A DNA stretch of 64,000 bases from Pseudomonadota bacterium (GCA_018261895.1 JAGTRT010000002.1:62001-126000); one strand, 5' to 3'; counted from the stretch's first letter, positions 19,011 to 29,850 are shown. Numbers and translations: made by a program. Notes: generated by a model not told the origin, from the letters alone.

Positions 19011-20435
19011 ATGAAGCGCCTGATTGCCTTTATATTCATTTCATTTCTCAGCTCGCTTGCCATGGCGCAGAACCGTGGCCTGCCTGATTTTTCCGAGTTG
19101 GCCGAAAAACAGGGGCCGGCGGTGGTCAATATCAGTACGACCCATGTTGTTCGCGGTCACTCGCAGATGATGCCCTTCCCATTCGACGAAAATGACCCGG
19201 CGTTCGAGTTTTTTAAGCGCTTCGTACCAAGGAATCCCGGAGGGGCAGTTCCTCGCGATTTCGAAAACAAGTCCTTGGGTTCGGGATTTATCGTCAGCGG
19301 TGACGGTTACATCCTGACCAACGCGCATGTCGTTGATGGCGCCGACGAAGTCACGGTCCGCCTTACCGACAAACGGGAGTTCAAGGCGAAAACCATCGGC
19401 GCCGACAAACGAACCGACATCGCCTTGCTGAAGATCGAGGCGACCGGTCTTCCTGTCGTCAAACTGGGGGATCCCGCTCAACTTAAAGTCGGTGAATGGG
19501 TGATCGCAATCGGTTCACCGTTTGGCTTCGACAATTCCGTGACGGCCGGCATCGTATCCGCCAAGGGACGATCATTGCCCCAGGAAAATTATGTTCCGTT
19601 CATTCAAACCGATGTGGCGATCAACCCGGGTAACTCGGGAGGCCCTCTTTTCAACATGAAAGGGGAGGTGGTCGGCATCAATTCGCAGATTTATAGCCGC
19701 AGCGGCGGCTACATGGGCCTTTCCTTTGCCATTCCAATTGACGTGGCCATGGAAATTCAAAGCCAGTTGCGTGCATCTGGCAAGGTAAGTCGTGGGCGCT
19801 TGGGGGTTGTTATCCAGGAGGTCAGCAAGGAGCTGGCAGAGTCCCTCGGACTGGGCAAACCCATGGGAGCCGTTGTGAATTCTGTTGAAAAAGGCGGTCC
19901 TGCCGAGAAAGCGGGGATCGAACCCGGCGACGTCATCCTTCGCTTCGATGGAAAAACGATCAACAACTCGGCAGATTTGCCCCGTATGGTCGGAATAACC
20001 CGCCCTGGTACCCGTTCTACCGTACAGGTATGGCGCAAGGGTACAACCCGGGAAATCGGCGTGGTGATTGGTGAAATACCCGATGACAAGTCGGCGGCAG
20101 CCAAGCCCTTGCGTGGCAACAAACCAGCAGAGCAGGCGGCGAATCGTTTGGGCCTGGTTGTCAGCGAACTGACAGCAGACCAGAAGCGTGAGCTGAAAAT
20201 GAATTCAGGATTGCTGATCGAGGACGTTCGGGGTGCAGGTGCCAGATCAGACCTGCGCCCGGGCGACATCGTGATTGCGGTGATCAGCAAGGGGGCCACG
20301 ACCGAAGTCAAATCGGCTGACCAGTTCAACAAGCTACTGGCGCAGTTTGACAAGGGGAGCAACGTGACGCTGTTGATTCGGCGTGGCGAGATGCAAACCT
20401 TCGTCACCATCAAAGGCCTCAATGGTGGGAATTGA
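19011..20435 (+). CDS. Periplasmic serine protease/chaperone, DegP/MucD type
   Basis: A HtrA-family protease that degrades misfolded periplasmic proteins under sigma-E control. 474 residues: signal peptide (residues 1-20, cleavage after AMA), trypsin-like domain with His106 (NAHVVDG), Asp136 (RTDIALL) and Ser209 (GNSGGP), then two PDZ domains (SRGRLGVVIQEVS region and the RLGLVVSEL region). Closest in layout to MucD/DegQ of Pseudomonas and Betaproteobacteria. Downstream of rpoE-rseC with 24 bp between; its end overlaps the next gene by 14 nt. Confidence 0.94.
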   Translation: MKRLIAFIFISFLSSLAMAQNRGLPDFSELAEKQGPAVVNISTTHVVRGHSQMMPFPFDENDPAFEFFKRFVPRNPGGAVPRDFENKSLGSGFIVSGDGYILTNAHVVDGADEVTVRLTDKREFKAKTIGADKRTDIALLKIEATGLPVVKLGDPAQLKVGEWVIAIGSPFGFDNSVTAGIVSAKGRSLPQENYVPFIQTDVAINPGNSGGPLFNMKGEVVGINSQIYSRSGGYMGLSFAIPIDVAMEIQSQLRASGKVSRGRLGVVIQEVSKELAESLGLGKPMGAVVNSVEKGGPAEKAGIEPGDVILRFDGKTINNSADLPRMVGITRPGTRSTVQVWRKGTTREIGVVIGEIPDDKSAAAKPLRGNKPAEQAANRLGLVVSELTADQKRELKMNSGLLIEDVRGAGARSDLRPGDIVIAVISKGATTEVKSADQFNKLLAQFDKGSNVTLLIRRGEMQTFVTIKGLNGGN

Positions 20436-20670
20436 GCTCACCTTGATGAGTCGAGGCTACTGCCATCTCTGTCATGACATGGAAGTCGCGTTGCAGCCAT
20501 TGCTGGTCGAATTTGGTGTATCGCTCAAGGTGCTGGATGTTGACGAGGATCCGGTACTTGAGGCCAAGTATGACGAGTTGGTCCCTGTGCTGTTGCATGG
20601 CGATACCGAGCTATGCCATTACTTTCTGGACGAAGCCAAAACCCGTGAATATTTGGGCGGAATCCGCTAG
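20422..20670 (+). CDS. Glutaredoxin-like thiol protein (DUF836)
   Basis: An 82-residue thioredoxin-fold protein with the redox motif CHLC (Cys14, Cys17) near the N-terminus and a DVDEDP loop followed by VPVLLHG, the usual cis-Pro segment. The start at 20422 overlaps the protease gene; ATG at 20446 is an alternative that still keeps the CxxC. Glutaredoxin-like proteins of this type often lie between degP and lepA in Betaproteobacteria. The reductant and target are unknown. Confidence 0.85.
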   Translation: MVGIELTLMSRGYCHLCHDMEVALQPLLVEFGVSLKVLDVDEDPVLEAKYDELVPVLLHGDTELCHYFLDEAKTREYLGGIR

Positions 20671-20693
20671 AATTCAGGGTCTTCTGAACAGGG

Positions 20694-20720
20694 AAGGGCG
20701 CCGGAAAAGCGCCCTTTTTT
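20694..20720 (+). terminator. Rho-independent terminator before lepA
   Basis: AAGGGCGC pairs with GCGCCCTT around CGGAAAA, followed by six Ts. It ends the rpoE-rseC-degP-glutaredoxin unit; lepA starts 11 bp later. Confidence 0.88.
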
Positions 20721-20730
20721 ACTAGCATCA

Positions 20731-22521
20731 ATGGATCATATCCGTAATTTCTCCATCATCGCCCACATCGATCACGGCAAATCAACGCTTGCCGATCGGA
20801 TTATTCATCTTTGCGGAGGGCTTTCCGACCGCGAAATGGAAGCCCAGGTACTCGATTCGATGGATATCGAACGTGAGCGCGGAATCACGATCAAGGCTCA
20901 GACCGCAGCTCTGAGCTACAAGGCTCGCGACGGCAAGATCTACAACCTCAATTTGATCGACACGCCAGGACACGTCGACTTTTCCTACGAGGTATCGCGT
21001 TCACTGTCGGCTTGTGAAGGTGCTCTTCTGGTGGTTGATGCCTCGCAGGGTGTCGAAGCTCAAACCGTAGCGAACTGCTACACCGCCATCGAACTGGATG
21101 TCGAAGTCGTACCGGTTCTGAACAAGATTGATTTGCCGTCGGCTGATCCAGACAATGCCCGCCAGGAAATCGAGGACGTGATCGGCATTGATGCGACCGA
21201 AGCCGTTCTGGCATCGGCAAAGACAGGCCTGGGTGTCGAGGACATCCTGGAAGCGGTTGTGGCCAAGGTACCCCCTCCGAAAGGTGATCCAGATGCGCCC
21301 CTAAAGGCCTTGATCATCGATTCGTGGTTTGACAATTACGTCGGTGTCGTCATGCTGGTTCGCGTCGTCGATGGCGTGATGCGCCCAAAGGACAAACTGT
21401 TCTTCATGGCTACCGAGGCCACCCAGTTGTGCGAACAGGTGGGGGTGTTTTCGCCCAAGTCACTGCCGCGTAGTGAGCTGCGTGCCGGAGAAGTGGGATT
21501 CGTCATCTCAGGCATCAAGGAACTGAAGGCGGCGAAGGTCGGCGATACGATCACGACCGTTGATCGAAAAGCAGATGCCCCGCTGCCTGGCTTCAAGGAA
21601 ATCAAGCCGCAGGTATTTGCCGGCCTCTATCCGGTCGAATCCAACCAATATGATTCTCTTCGTGAATCACTGGAAAAGCTCAAGCTCAACGATGCATCGC
21701 TGCAGTATGAGCCCGAAGTGTCACAGGCCCTGGGTTTTGGGTTCCGCTGTGGTTTCCTGGGTTTGCTCCACATGGAAATCGTTCAGGAACGCCTTGAGCG
21801 GGAATTTGATCAGGATCTCATTACGACTGCGCCGACCGTGGTTTATGAGGTTGTCCAGCGCGATGGCACTGTGATACAGGTTGAAAATCCGGCCAAGCTT
21901 CCGGAAATTTCCAAGATTGAAGAAGTTCGCGAGCCCATCATTACGGCCACGATTTTCGTGCCGCAGGACTATCTTGGGAATGTGATCACGCTCTGCAATC
22001 AGAAACGAGGGAATCAGGTCGACATGCATTACCACGGGCGCCAGGTAAAGCTGGTCTACGAGATGCCCATGGCGGAGGTGGTAATGGATTTCTTCGACAA
22101 GTTGAAGTCCTGCTCCAAGGGTTATGCCTCGCTGGATTACGACTTCAAGGAATACCGAGCGGCCGATGTCGTCAAACTGGATATCCTGATCAATAGCGAA
22201 AAGGTGGATGCGCTTTCGCTGATCGTCCATCGGTCCAACTCGCAGTATCGCGGCCGCGAACTGGCGTCTAAGATGCGCGAATTGATTCCTCGCCAGATGT
22301 ACGACGTCGCCATTCAGGCAGCAATCGGCTCGCACATCATTGCCCGCGAGAACGTCAAGGCCATGCGCAAGGACGTGCTTGCCAAATGCTATGGCGGGGA
22401 CATCACCCGAAAGAAAAAACTGCTGGAAAAACAGAAGGCCGGCAAAAAGCGCATGAAACAAGTTGGTAGCGTAGAAATCCCGCAGGAAGCCTTTTTGGCG
22501 GTGTTGCGCGTCGATAACTGA
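20731..22521 (+). CDS. lepA: Elongation factor 4 (back-translocase)
   Basis: A ribosome-binding GTPase that helps stalled or misassembled translation complexes. 596 residues. GTPase motifs: AHIDHGKST (G1), RGITI (G2), DTPGH (G3), NKID (G4). The C-terminal EF4-specific domain is present ([40 protein letters not shown]). First gene of the block lepA-lepB-DUF4845-rnc, 8 bp from lepB. Confidence 0.98.
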   Translation: MDHIRNFSIIAHIDHGKSTLADRIIHLCGGLSDREMEAQVLDSMDIERERGITIKAQTAALSYKARDGKIYNLNLIDTPGHVDFSYEVSRSLSACEGALLVVDASQGVEAQTVANCYTAIELDVEVVPVLNKIDLPSADPDNARQEIEDVIGIDATEAVLASAKTGLGVEDILEAVVAKVPPPKGDPDAPLKALIIDSWFDNYVGVVMLVRVVDGVMRPKDKLFFMATEATQLCEQVGVFSPKSLPRSELRAGEVGFVISGIKELKAAKVGDTITTVDRKADAPLPGFKEIKPQVFAGLYPVESNQYDSLRESLEKLKLNDASLQYEPEVSQALGFGFRCGFLGLLHMEIVQERLEREFDQDLITTAPTVVYEVVQRDGTVIQVENPAKLPEISKIEEVREPIITATIFVPQDYLGNVITLCNQKRGNQVDMHYHGRQVKLVYEMPMAEVVMDFFDKLKSCSKGYASLDYDFKEYRAADVVKLDILINSEKVDALSLIVHRSNSQYRGRELASKMRELIPRQMYDVAIQAAIGSHIIARENVKAMRKDVLAKCYGGDITRKKKLLEKQKAGKKRMKQVGSVEIPQEAFLAVLRVDN

Positions 22522-22529
22522 GAATAGCG

Positions 22530-23318
22530 ATGAATTTTGCCCTGATTTTATTTTTACTCCTGGTCATTACTGGTGTGCTTTATGCGGTCGATGTTCTGAA
22601 ATTCCGCAAGCTTCGCGCGAAAAATGCGAAAGAGCCGCTGTGGGTGGAATGGGGCGCGAGTTTCTTCCCGGTTATCCTCATCGTTTTCGTGCTGCGTTCA
22701 TTTCTCTTCGAACCGTTCAAGATTCCTTCTGGTTCGATGATCCCGACCCTGCTGGTTGGTGATTTCATTCTGGTCAACAAGTTCACCTATGGCATTCGTC
22801 TGCCGGTGATCAACAAAAAAGTTATCGATATCAACTCGCCTCAACGAGGTGATGTCATGGTCTTCCGTTATCCGGAAGACCCGTCGCTTGATTACATCAA
22901 ACGCGTGGTCGGTCTGCCGGGTGATACGGTCGCTTACCAGAACAAACGATTGAGTATCAACGGCCAGCTGGTTTCTACCGAAAAAATCGCGGACTACCTC
23001 CACGCTGAGCGGCTTTACTATTCGAGCCAGTTCGTGGAGAAGCTGGGGGATGTTGAGCACAAAGCATTGAACGACGCGGATGCTCCCGCATTCATACCCG
23101 ATGCAGCCCGCTTTCCGCATCGCGAAAATTGCACTTACAATGCCGAAGGCGTAATTTGCAAGGTTCCCGCCGGTCACTACTTCATGATGGGTGACAATCG
23201 CGACAATAGCCGTGATAGTCGGGCATGGGGCTTCGTTCCCGAGGCAAATATCGTCGGCAAGGCGTTCTTTATCTGGTTGAATTTCAGCGATTTCAGCCGG
23301 ATCGGTTCATTCAGATAA
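22530..23318 (+). CDS. lepB: Signal peptidase I
   Basis: An inner-membrane protease that removes signal peptides from exported proteins. 262 residues with two N-terminal membrane segments (about 2-20 and 43-60). The catalytic serine is Ser69 (PSGSM) and the general base is Lys124 (YIKRVVGLPGD). The C-terminal box GDNRDNSRDSR is conserved. Placed between lepA and rnc as in many Proteobacteria. Confidence 0.97.
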   Translation: MNFALILFLLLVITGVLYAVDVLKFRKLRAKNAKEPLWVEWGASFFPVILIVFVLRSFLFEPFKIPSGSMIPTLLVGDFILVNKFTYGIRLPVINKKVIDINSPQRGDVMVFRYPEDPSLDYIKRVVGLPGDTVAYQNKRLSINGQLVSTEKIADYLHAERLYYSSQFVEKLGDVEHKALNDADAPAFIPDAARFPHRENCTYNAEGVICKVPAGHYFMMGDNRDNSRDSRAWGFVPEANIVGKAFFIWLNFSDFSRIGSFR

Positions 23319-23324
23319 GGGGAT

Positions 23325-23678
23325 ATGATGAAAAACCAACGTGGTATCGCACTGTCCGGGTTGTTGTTTTGGAGTATCGTTATTGTCTTGGTTGCCGTTC
23401 TCGGACTGAAGGTTGCACCAACCGTCATTGAGTATCAAAAGATCATGAAGGATGCCAAGGCGACAGCCGCAAAAGTTGGGCCTGACTCAACTGTTGGCGA
23501 TGTCCGGGCCGCCTTCGATAAATTCGCTGAAATCGACATGCTGGACTTCAAGGCTAGCCAGCTCGATATCTCCAAGGAGAACGGCAAGATCGTCATTTCC
23601 TTCGAGTATGAAAAACGCATTCCTCTGTTCTGGAACGTGAGTCTCGTCATCGATTACAAGGGGTCGACCGCAGGGTAA
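23325..23678 (+). CDS. DUF4845 membrane protein
   Basis: A 117-residue protein of the DUF4845 family, a regular neighbour of lepB and rnc in Betaproteobacteria and Gammaproteobacteria. It has one N-terminal hydrophobic helix (residues about 9-30) preceded by NQRGIALS, which resembles a type IV prepilin start; no pilin genes are nearby, so the likeness may be superficial. The rest is a small soluble domain facing the periplasm. Function unknown. Confidence 0.85.
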   Translation: MMKNQRGIALSGLLFWSIVIVLVAVLGLKVAPTVIEYQKIMKDAKATAAKVGPDSTVGDVRAAFDKFAEIDMLDFKASQLDISKENGKIVISFEYEKRIPLFWNVSLVIDYKGSTAG

Positions 23679-23681
23679 GGC

Positions 23682-24350
23682 ATGTCTGCGTCGTCTGTTG
23701 CCCGTCTATTAGGTCACTCTTTTTCCGATTCCTCTCTTCTTCGGACGGCGTTGACGCATCGTAGTTTTGGTATTCCGAACAATGAGCGACTTGAGTTTCT
23801 CGGTGATGGCATACTGGATTGCGCCATTGCTGCAGCGCTGTTTCATCGTTTTCCTTTGCTTCCCGAAGGCGATCTTTCGAGATTGCGCGCCAATTTGGTC
23901 AATCAGGATGCGTTGCACCAATTGGCGTCGAGCCTGAACATTGGCAGCGCCCTGCGCCTTGGCGAGGGTGAGTTGAAAAGTGGCGGAGCCCTGCGCCCCT
24001 CCATTCTGGCGGATGCCTTGGAAGCACTATTTGGCGCCATTTATCTCGATGCCGGCTTTGCGGCAGCGCAGGCTGTCATCGACAGGCTCTACGCGCCTAT
24101 GCTGGAAAAATTGAAGCCCGGCGAGTTTCAAAAAGATGCCAAGACGCGCTTGCAGGAATGGCTTCAGGCCCGCAAAAAACCGTTGCCGCGCTACCAGCTT
24201 CTGGAAACCACCGGTGCTGCCCACGAACAACGCTTCGAGGTGCTCTGTGACCTCGAAGCCCTCTCCTTGCAGACCATTGGCCATGGTTCAAGCCGGCGTA
24301 TCGCCGAGCAGGTTGCTGCCGACAAGGCACTGAAAGAACTCAACGCATGA
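23682..24350 (+). CDS. rnc: Ribonuclease III
   Basis: A double-strand-specific endoribonuclease processing rRNA precursors and regulatory RNAs. 222 residues. The signature [13 protein letters not shown] carries the metal-binding acidic residues, [16 protein letters not shown] follows, and a double-stranded RNA-binding domain ends the protein ([26 protein letters not shown]). Overlaps era by 4 nt, the usual arrangement. Confidence 0.97.
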   Translation: MSASSVARLLGHSFSDSSLLRTALTHRSFGIPNNERLEFLGDGILDCAIAAALFHRFPLLPEGDLSRLRANLVNQDALHQLASSLNIGSALRLGEGELKSGGALRPSILADALEALFGAIYLDAGFAAAQAVIDRLYAPMLEKLKPGEFQKDAKTRLQEWLQARKKPLPRYQLLETTGAAHEQRFEVLCDLEALSLQTIGHGSSRRIAEQVAADKALKELNA

Positions 24351-25231
24351 AAAAAATCCGCTCCGGTTATATCGCCATTGTCGGCAGGCCCAATGTTGGC
24401 AAGTCGACGCTGCTCAACAAATTGATTGGCGAAAAAATCAGTATCGTTTCGCGCAAGGCGCAGACGACCCGTCATCGCATCACGGGCATTCTGACGCAGG
24501 ACGATGCTCAGTTCGTCTTCGTGGACACGCCGGGTTTTCAGACAAAGTTTTCCAATGCACTTAACCGTGCCATGAATCGTGGCGTGACGCAGACGCTCAG
24601 TGACGTCGATGTCGTGGTCTTCGTGGTTGAGGCCGGGCGCTATGACGCCAAGGACAAGGCCGTTGTCAGATTGCTTCCGAAAGACCGACCGGTCATTCTG
24701 GTCGTCAACAAAACCGATTTACTGAAGGATAGAACGACGCTCTTGCCTTTCCTCGCAGAGGTTTCCGCTGATCACGACTACGCTGCCGTCATCCCGGTCA
24801 GCGCAGCCAAGGGGCGGCAGACTGACGACCTGCTGAGCGAAGCGAAGAAACATCTGCCCAACGATGGTTTGATGTTCCCGGAAGACGATTTGACCGACAA
24901 GAGTGAGCGGTTTCTGGCTTCCGAATACATTCGCGAGAAGGTTTTCCGCCTGCTCGGGGACGAGTTGCCGTATGCCACGGCGGTAGAAATCGAGCGCTTC
25001 GAGGTGGAAGGCGATCTGCGCCGGATTTTCGCGGCGATTGTCGTCGATCGTGAGGGCCACAAGGCCATTGTGATCGGCAAGGGCGGTGAGCAACTCAAAC
25101 GCATCGCATCGGAAGCGCGCCAGGACATGGAGCGCCTGTTCGACGGCAAGGTCTATCTTGAGATCTGGGTCAAGGTAAAGTCCGGCTGGAACGACGATGA
25201 ACGCCTGCTGAAGAGCCTCGGCTACGAATGA
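24347..25231 (+). CDS. era: GTPase Era
   Basis: A GTPase needed for 30S subunit maturation; binds the 3' end of 16S rRNA. 294 residues with G1 GRPNVGKS (residues 13-20), the DTPG motif (VDTPGFQTK), NKTD, and a C-terminal KH domain ([21 protein letters not shown]). Overlaps rnc and recO by 4 nt each. Confidence 0.97.
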   Translation: MKKIRSGYIAIVGRPNVGKSTLLNKLIGEKISIVSRKAQTTRHRITGILTQDDAQFVFVDTPGFQTKFSNALNRAMNRGVTQTLSDVDVVVFVVEAGRYDAKDKAVVRLLPKDRPVILVVNKTDLLKDRTTLLPFLAEVSADHDYAAVIPVSAAKGRQTDDLLSEAKKHLPNDGLMFPEDDLTDKSERFLASEYIREKVFRLLGDELPYATAVEIERFEVEGDLRRIFAAIVVDREGHKAIVIGKGGEQLKRIASEARQDMERLFDGKVYLEIWVKVKSGWNDDERLLKSLGYE

Positions 25232-25956
25232 ACCTGCGCAGCAAAGTCGACGGCCAGCCGGCTTACGTTCTGCACAGTTATCCATTCCGGGAAACCAGCC
25301 TCATTGTTGAAGTCTTTTCCCGTGATTTCGGGCGCATGGCGCTTTTGGCGCGAGGTGCGCGGCGTCCGCGGTCGGCCATTCGCGGACTGTTGATGGCTTT
25401 CCAGCCCCTTGAAATTGGCTGGGCAGGGAAGGGCGAGGTGCTGACCCTGATGAAGGCCGAATGGCAGGGCGGTCAGCCCTTGCTGTCCGGCGAGGCCTTG
25501 TTCTGTGGATATTATCTCAACGAGTTGCTCATGAATCTTTTGCCGCGCGAGGATGCGCATGAGCACTTGTTCGCCTGCTATGGCGACATGCTGCGTCGAT
25601 TGGCGGAAGATCCAGCCGGCAAGGTGCGCGAGGCAGATTTGCGGCGCTTCGAGAAGGCATTGCTGCAGGAACTCGGATACGGCCTGACCTTGACGCAAGA
25701 TGGCGCCGGCAAGCCAATTTTGCCCGAGGCGTTTTACACTTATCGGATGGAACAGGGGCCGGTTCGTCTGGAACACGACGAAGCCGCGGCTCAGGTCGTC
25801 ATTGGCAAGACGCTGCTCGATCTGGAGGCTGAGGATTTCTCTGACCCGCGTTCGCGCCACGAGAGCAAGGCGCTGATGCGTACCTTGATGGCTTACTATC
25901 TGGCCGGCAAGGAACTGGAAACACGCAAGATATTCAAGGAGTTGCAAGAGCTATGA
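25228..25956 (+). CDS. recO: DNA repair protein RecO
   Basis: Helps load RecA onto single-stranded DNA in the RecFOR pathway. 242 residues: an N-terminal OB fold ([35 protein letters not shown]) and a helical C-terminal domain ([23 protein letters not shown]). Zinc cysteines present in some RecO proteins are absent. Four-base overlaps on both sides couple it to era and pdxJ. Confidence 0.94.
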   Translation: MNLRSKVDGQPAYVLHSYPFRETSLIVEVFSRDFGRMALLARGARRPRSAIRGLLMAFQPLEIGWAGKGEVLTLMKAEWQGGQPLLSGEALFCGYYLNELLMNLLPREDAHEHLFACYGDMLRRLAEDPAGKVREADLRRFEKALLQELGYGLTLTQDGAGKPILPEAFYTYRMEQGPVRLEHDEAAAQVVIGKTLLDLEAEDFSDPRSRHESKALMRTLMAYYLAGKELETRKIFKELQEL

Positions 25957-26720
25957 TCGAACTTGGCGTCAATATCGACCACGTGGCCACCATACGCCAG
26001 GCCCGTCGGACTTATGAACCCGATCCAGTCTGGGGGGCTGTCGAAGCCCATCTGGGCGGCGCGGACGGTATCACGGTGCATCTGCGCGAAGATCGCCGGC
26101 ATATTCAGGATGCGGATGTCCGTCGCCTGCGTGAAAGCACCCAGATCAAGCTCAATCTTGAAATGGCAGCCACCGATGAAATGGTCGGTATCGCCTGCGC
26201 GCTGAAGCCGGAAATGGCCATGCTGGTCCCTGAGGGGCGGCACGAAGTCACGACGGAAGGCGGGCTCGACATCGTCGCGCAGGAAGCGCAATTGAAGGAA
26301 GTCATTGCCCGCCTCGCCGATGTCGGGATTGTGACCAGCGTGTTCATAGACGCCGACATCCCGCAAATCGAGGCCGCGGCGCGAATTGGTGCCCGTGTTT
26401 GTGAAATCCATACCGGTCCCTATGCCCATGCCTTCCATGACAAGGGCCGTGACGCCGAAGCGCCGGCTGTTCTCGCTGAAATTGCCAAGATTCGCCGGGC
26501 CGGCGAGGCCATCCGCAACCTTGGCATGCGTTTCAATGCGGGCCACGCGCTCAACTACTACAACGTGCAGCCGATTGCCCGATTGGCGGGTATTCGGGAA
26601 TTGCACATCGGTCATGCCATTGTCAGCCGAGCCATTTTCGTCGGGCTGCGCGAAGCGGTCAGGGAAATGAAGGCGCTGATGCGTGAAGCCGCGCAATCAC
26701 CGGAAATCGCCAGCGAATGA
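25953..26720 (+). CDS. pdxJ: Pyridoxine 5'-phosphate synthase
   Basis: Forms pyridoxine phosphate from 1-deoxyxylulose 5-phosphate and 3-amino-2-oxopropyl phosphate, the last ring-closing step of vitamin B6 synthesis. 255 residues, a TIM barrel. Signature parts: [42 protein letters not shown], and [11 protein letters not shown] near the end. Member of the coupled rnc-era-recO-pdxJ-acpS-nagZ chain. Confidence 0.97.
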   Translation: MIELGVNIDHVATIRQARRTYEPDPVWGAVEAHLGGADGITVHLREDRRHIQDADVRRLRESTQIKLNLEMAATDEMVGIACALKPEMAMLVPEGRHEVTTEGGLDIVAQEAQLKEVIARLADVGIVTSVFIDADIPQIEAAARIGARVCEIHTGPYAHAFHDKGRDAEAPAVLAEIAKIRRAGEAIRNLGMRFNAGHALNYYNVQPIARLAGIRELHIGHAIVSRAIFVGLREAVREMKALMREAAQSPEIASE

Positions 26721-27094
26721 TCTACGGAATCGGCACCGATATCGTTGCCGTGGCGCGTCTGCGCAGCATGTGGGAACGCCATGGTGACCGGGCACTCGAC
26801 CGCCTGCTGGCACCCTCGGAGAGGGCGGGTTTCGCCAGCGCCGCCGACAAAGGCCGTTTTCTGGCTAAGCGTTTCGCCGCCAAAGAGGCTTTCAGCAAGG
26901 CTTTGGGCACCGGCGTCCGTCCGCCCGCCACACTGTCCGCAATTGCCGTCGGCCACGACGAATTGGGCAAGCCCGAACTGCAATTTCACGGTCAACTGGA
27001 AAAAATGCTCAAAATCAAAAACCTTCGAGCGCATCTCTCGATCAGCGACGAAGCCGATTACGCCATCGCCTACGTCATCCTGGAGCAAGCATGA
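26717..27094 (+). CDS. acpS: Holo-ACP synthase
   Basis: Transfers 4'-phosphopantetheine from CoA to apo-ACP (the acpP product at 14.2 kb). 125 residues. Mg-binding motif [12 protein letters not shown] with Asp8, and the second site [20 protein letters not shown] diverged copy of the dispersed repeat runs through codons of the [12 protein letters not shown] stretch without breaking the frame. Four-base overlaps with pdxJ and nagZ. Confidence 0.95.
   Translation: MIYGIGTDIVAVARLRSMWERHGDRALDRLLAPSERAGFASAADKGRFLAKRFAAKEAFSKALGTGVRPPATLSAIAVGHDELGKPELQFHGQLEKMLKIKNLRAHLSISDEADYAIAYVILEQA
26988..27021 (+). repeat. Dispersed repeat, diverged copy in acpS
   Basis: ACGGTCAAC, one mismatch, GGAAAAAA, then TGCTCAAAATCAAAAA. 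By hand count 28 of 34 positions agree with copy 4. It is read in a different frame (HGQLEK) from copies 1 and 2. Confidence 0.5.
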
Positions 27095-28110
27095 CACACC
27101 TTCCGCTGGGGCCGTTGATGATCGACATCGCCGGTACCGAACTGACCGACCTGGATCGAGAGCGCCTCTGTCACCCGCTGGTTGGCGGGATCATTCTATT
27201 CTCGCGAAACTACGCCAATCCGGAACAGCTCTCCGCATTGACCACTGCGATCCACGCACTCCGAACGCCATCGCTGCTGATTGCCGTTGATCACGAAGGA
27301 GGGCGGGTACAACGCTTCCGCGAGGGATTTACCCGCTTGCCTGCCATGGCGGCGCTGGGCAAGCGCTGGAACGACAATCCGGATGCGGCCCTGAGCGCCG
27401 CACGACACGTCGGCTACGTTCTCGCTGCTGAATTGCGCGCGCGTGGCGTCGACTATTCATTTACCCCGGTGCTCGACCTCGATTACGGTCCATCGCGCGT
27501 CATCGGCGATCGCGCCTTCCATCGACAACCTGAAGCCGTCATCGCTCTGGCCGCCGCGCTGGGCGAAGGCTTGAAACAAGCAGGAATGGGCTGTTGCGGC
27601 AAACATTTCCCAGGTCACGGATACGTCATCCCCGACTCCCATGTTGAGTTGCCGGTCGATGAACGAGCCTTTGACGAAATGCAGGAAGACATCCTTCCCT
27701 ATCGTCGATTGGCGCTCGATGGTGTCATGGCAGCCCATGTGATTTATAACTGCATGGACTGCAATACTGCTGTATTTTCAAATAAATGGATCGATTATTT
27801 GAGAAATGACATTAAATACAATGGCGTGGTTTTTACCGACGATCTGTCGATGGCAGGCGCTGGCGTAGTCGGCAATATGCTCAATCGGGTTGAAACCGCC
27901 TACTCGGCAGGCTGCGATATGTTGCTCGTGTGCAACGCACCGGACGTGGTCGGCAACGTGCTGGAAAACTGGAAGCCCCATATCGATCCGGCGCGAGGGC
28001 AACGGGTCGAGGCGCTGATACCGACAAAACAGGCAATGAGCTGGACAGAACTGCTCTCCGACGAGACCTATCTGGCCGCCCAAAAGACCATTGCGGAAAT
28101 GATGGCCTGA
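27091..28110 (+). CDS. nagZ: Beta-N-acetylhexosaminidase NagZ
   Basis: A cytoplasmic glycosidase that removes N-acetylglucosamine from anhydro-muropeptides in cell-wall recycling. Family GH3, 339 residues. Motifs: AVDHEGGRVQRF, the catalytic His loop KHFPGHGYV, and the nucleophile Asp in FTDDLSMAG. Last gene of the coupled chain beginning at rnc. The coding section around 27750-27830 is locally AT-rich (long runs in NKWIDYLRNDIKYN) but conserved. Confidence 0.94.
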   Translation: MTHLPLGPLMIDIAGTELTDLDRERLCHPLVGGIILFSRNYANPEQLSALTTAIHALRTPSLLIAVDHEGGRVQRFREGFTRLPAMAALGKRWNDNPDAALSAARHVGYVLAAELRARGVDYSFTPVLDLDYGPSRVIGDRAFHRQPEAVIALAAALGEGLKQAGMGCCGKHFPGHGYVIPDSHVELPVDERAFDEMQEDILPYRRLALDGVMAAHVIYNCMDCNTAVFSNKWIDYLRNDIKYNGVVFTDDLSMAGAGVVGNMLNRVETAYSAGCDMLLVCNAPDVVGNVLENWKPHIDPARGQRVEALIPTKQAMSWTELLSDETYLAAQKTIAEMMA

Positions 28111-28116
28111 AATGCA

Positions 28117-28140
28117 TTCGGGCAGCCGAAGCTGCCCGAA
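28117..28140. terminator. Hairpin between convergent nagZ and efp
   Basis: TTCGGGCAGC pairs perfectly with GCTGCCCGAA around a CGAA tetraloop. There is no strong T-run on either strand, so it may act as an mRNA-end stabiliser or an imperfect terminator for both genes. Confidence 0.55.
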
Positions 28141-28162
28141 TCAAACCACAAACGAGAACCGA

Positions 28163-28720
28163 TTACTTGACGCGGTTCTTATATTCGTCGGTGCGGGTGT
28201 CGATTTCGATCTTGTCGCCAATGCTGACGAAAGCCGGAACCGGCAGTTCGAAACCAGTGGCCAGCTTGGCCGGCTTCATGACCTTGCCGGAGGTATCACC
28301 CTTGACGGCGGGCTCGGTGTAAACCACTTCGCGAACAACGCTGTTCGGCAGTTCGACCGAAATGGCCTTGCCGTTGTAGAACACGACTTCGCAAGCCAGG
28401 CCGTCTTCGAGATACTTCAGTGCGTCGACCATGTTTTCGGCTTCGACTTCATACTGCTCGTAGTCAGCGTCCATGAAGACATACATCGGGTCGGCAAAGT
28501 AGGAGTAGGTCACTTCCTTCTTGTCGAGGATGACCACTTCGAACTTGTCGTCAGCCTTGTAAACCGCTTCGGAAGCGGCGCCGGTCAACAGGTTCTTCAG
28601 CTTCATTTTGACAACAGCGGCATTACGGCCAGACTTGTTGTATTCGCTCTTCTGAACGACGAGCGGGTCGGCACCGACCATGATGACGTTGCCGGAGCGG
28701 AGTTCCATTGCGGTTTTCAT
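28163..28720 (-). CDS. efp: Elongation factor P, arginine type
   Basis: Relieves ribosome stalling at polyproline stretches. 185 residues, three OB-like domains. The modified position at the tip of domain I is Arg32 (SGRNA), not lysine, which in the known family is rhamnosylated by EarP; the earP gene lies directly upstream on the same strand. The polyproline substrates could include the rne tail or the 54-kb secreted protein (inference). Confidence 0.97.
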   Translation of the reverse strand: MKTAMELRSGNVIMVGADPLVVQKSEYNKSGRNAAVVKMKLKNLLTGAASEAVYKADDKFEVVILDKKEVTYSYFADPMYVFMDADYEQYEVEAENMVDALKYLEDGLACEVVFYNGKAISVELPNSVVREVVYTEPAVKGDTSGKVMKPAKLATGFELPVPAFVSIGDKIEIDTRTDEYKNRVK

Positions 28721-28758
28721 TCGGGATTCTCTTAGATCAGAAAAGGAAAAACGTAAAA

Positions 28759-29850
28759 TTATACCTTGGTCGCACAGAAGTTGACGAGAGCCGTGGTCAG
28801 GTCGGGCCTCGATGCCAGATGTTCCGCCCAGGCCCGATTGTGGCGGGCAATCGCTTCGCGATTTTCAAGAAAACCCTGCCAGGCCGACGCCATGTTTTCA
28901 CCGACATTCCATGCCACAAACATCCGGCGAATCGCAGTTTTAGCCGTCGTTTCCAAGCCATCACCGTAGGTTGTCAGAAAGGCTTCCAGCTTGCCCAAGT
29001 GGGCGCCATCATCCTGCGGATAAACATGCCAGATGAACGGTTTACCGGCCCACTGAGCTCGGACGAACGAGTCCTCACCCCGGATAAAATTGATATCGCA
29101 ACGCCAGAGCAAGCGATCAAAATCATCGATGGGCACGAAGGGAACCGGTTGAATATCCGCCATGCCAACCCGCCATGGGCCGTTTCCGCCCAAATGGGCA
29201 GCCACAGCCGCTAGCGGTTTTCCTGGCGGCACATGGCATACGGTCGGAATCGTTGTATCGCGCAAGGCATCCAGTAGTGCGCCAACGGGCGCGGAGTCAT
29301 AACAGAACAGACTAATCTCAAGTGGACGAAGATCAGATACCGACGAGACATAGCGCTCACGTTCGGCAAGCAGCCCCTCTTCACGCAGCAATCCACCGGT
29401 TCTGGCGGAAAAGCCCGGGAAGAAAAAATATTTGACCAAGGGCAGAGCAGGGTGGGGGGATGCCATTCCCTGGCAGTCCTCGGCCCACGATTCCGCCGTC
29501 AGGTACTCAAGATTGATCCAGCAGGGCTTGGTCGCCGATTGGCACATTGCAGCGAGGTAAGTTTCAGGAAGATCGCAAGCAAACGCCTCGATCACAACAT
29601 CGGCAACGCGGTCGACGGCGAAGTCCTCAGTCCAGAGGCAGATCTCCACGCCATGCGAAACCTGCGCTGATCTCGATGAATCGACCGATGGGCACAAGGG
29701 TGCGAGACTGGAAAGATCATCAACCCACAAACGTACCTTGCGGCCGTGCTCGGCAACCAATTGCCTGGCCAAGCGCCAGCAAACGCCGATGTCGCCGAAG
29801 TTATCGATAACCCGGCAAAAGATGTCCCAATGAAGCTGCATGGTCGCCAT
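28759..29850 (-). CDS. earP: EF-P arginine rhamnosyltransferase
   Basis: Attaches rhamnose to Arg32 of EF-P using dTDP-rhamnose, inverting GT-B fold (family GT104). 363 residues when started at ATG 29850; ATG at 29841 is an equal choice, while the frame open far upstream overlaps the divergent glycosylase gene. Recognisable family parts are [24 protein letters not shown]-like N-terminus (within 20-residue pieces), the catalytic-region DDLSSL, and [20 protein letters not shown]. 38 bp upstream of efp, forming a two-gene modification operon. Confidence 0.93.
   Translation of the reverse strand: MATMQLHWDIFCRVIDNFGDIGVCWRLARQLVAEHGRKVRLWVDDLSSLAPLCPSVDSSRSAQVSHGVEICLWTEDFAVDRVADVVIEAFACDLPETYLAAMCQSATKPCWINLEYLTAESWAEDCQGMASPHPALPLVKYFFFPGFSARTGGLLREEGLLAERERYVSSVSDLRPLEISLFCYDSAPVGALLDALRDTTIPTVCHVPPGKPLAAVAAHLGGNGPWRVGMADIQPVPFVPIDDFDRLLWRCDINFIRGEDSFVRAQWAGKPFIWHVYPQDDGAHLGKLEAFLTTYGDGLETTAKTAIRRMFVAWNVGENMASAWQGFLENREAIARHNRAWAEHLASRPDLTTALVNFCATKV

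Noticed and set aside
23325-23420. DUF4845 protein as a type IV pilin
   Set aside because: The hydrophobic N-terminus resembles a prepilin start, but no pilus genes are near and the lepB-rnc context fits the DUF4845 family.
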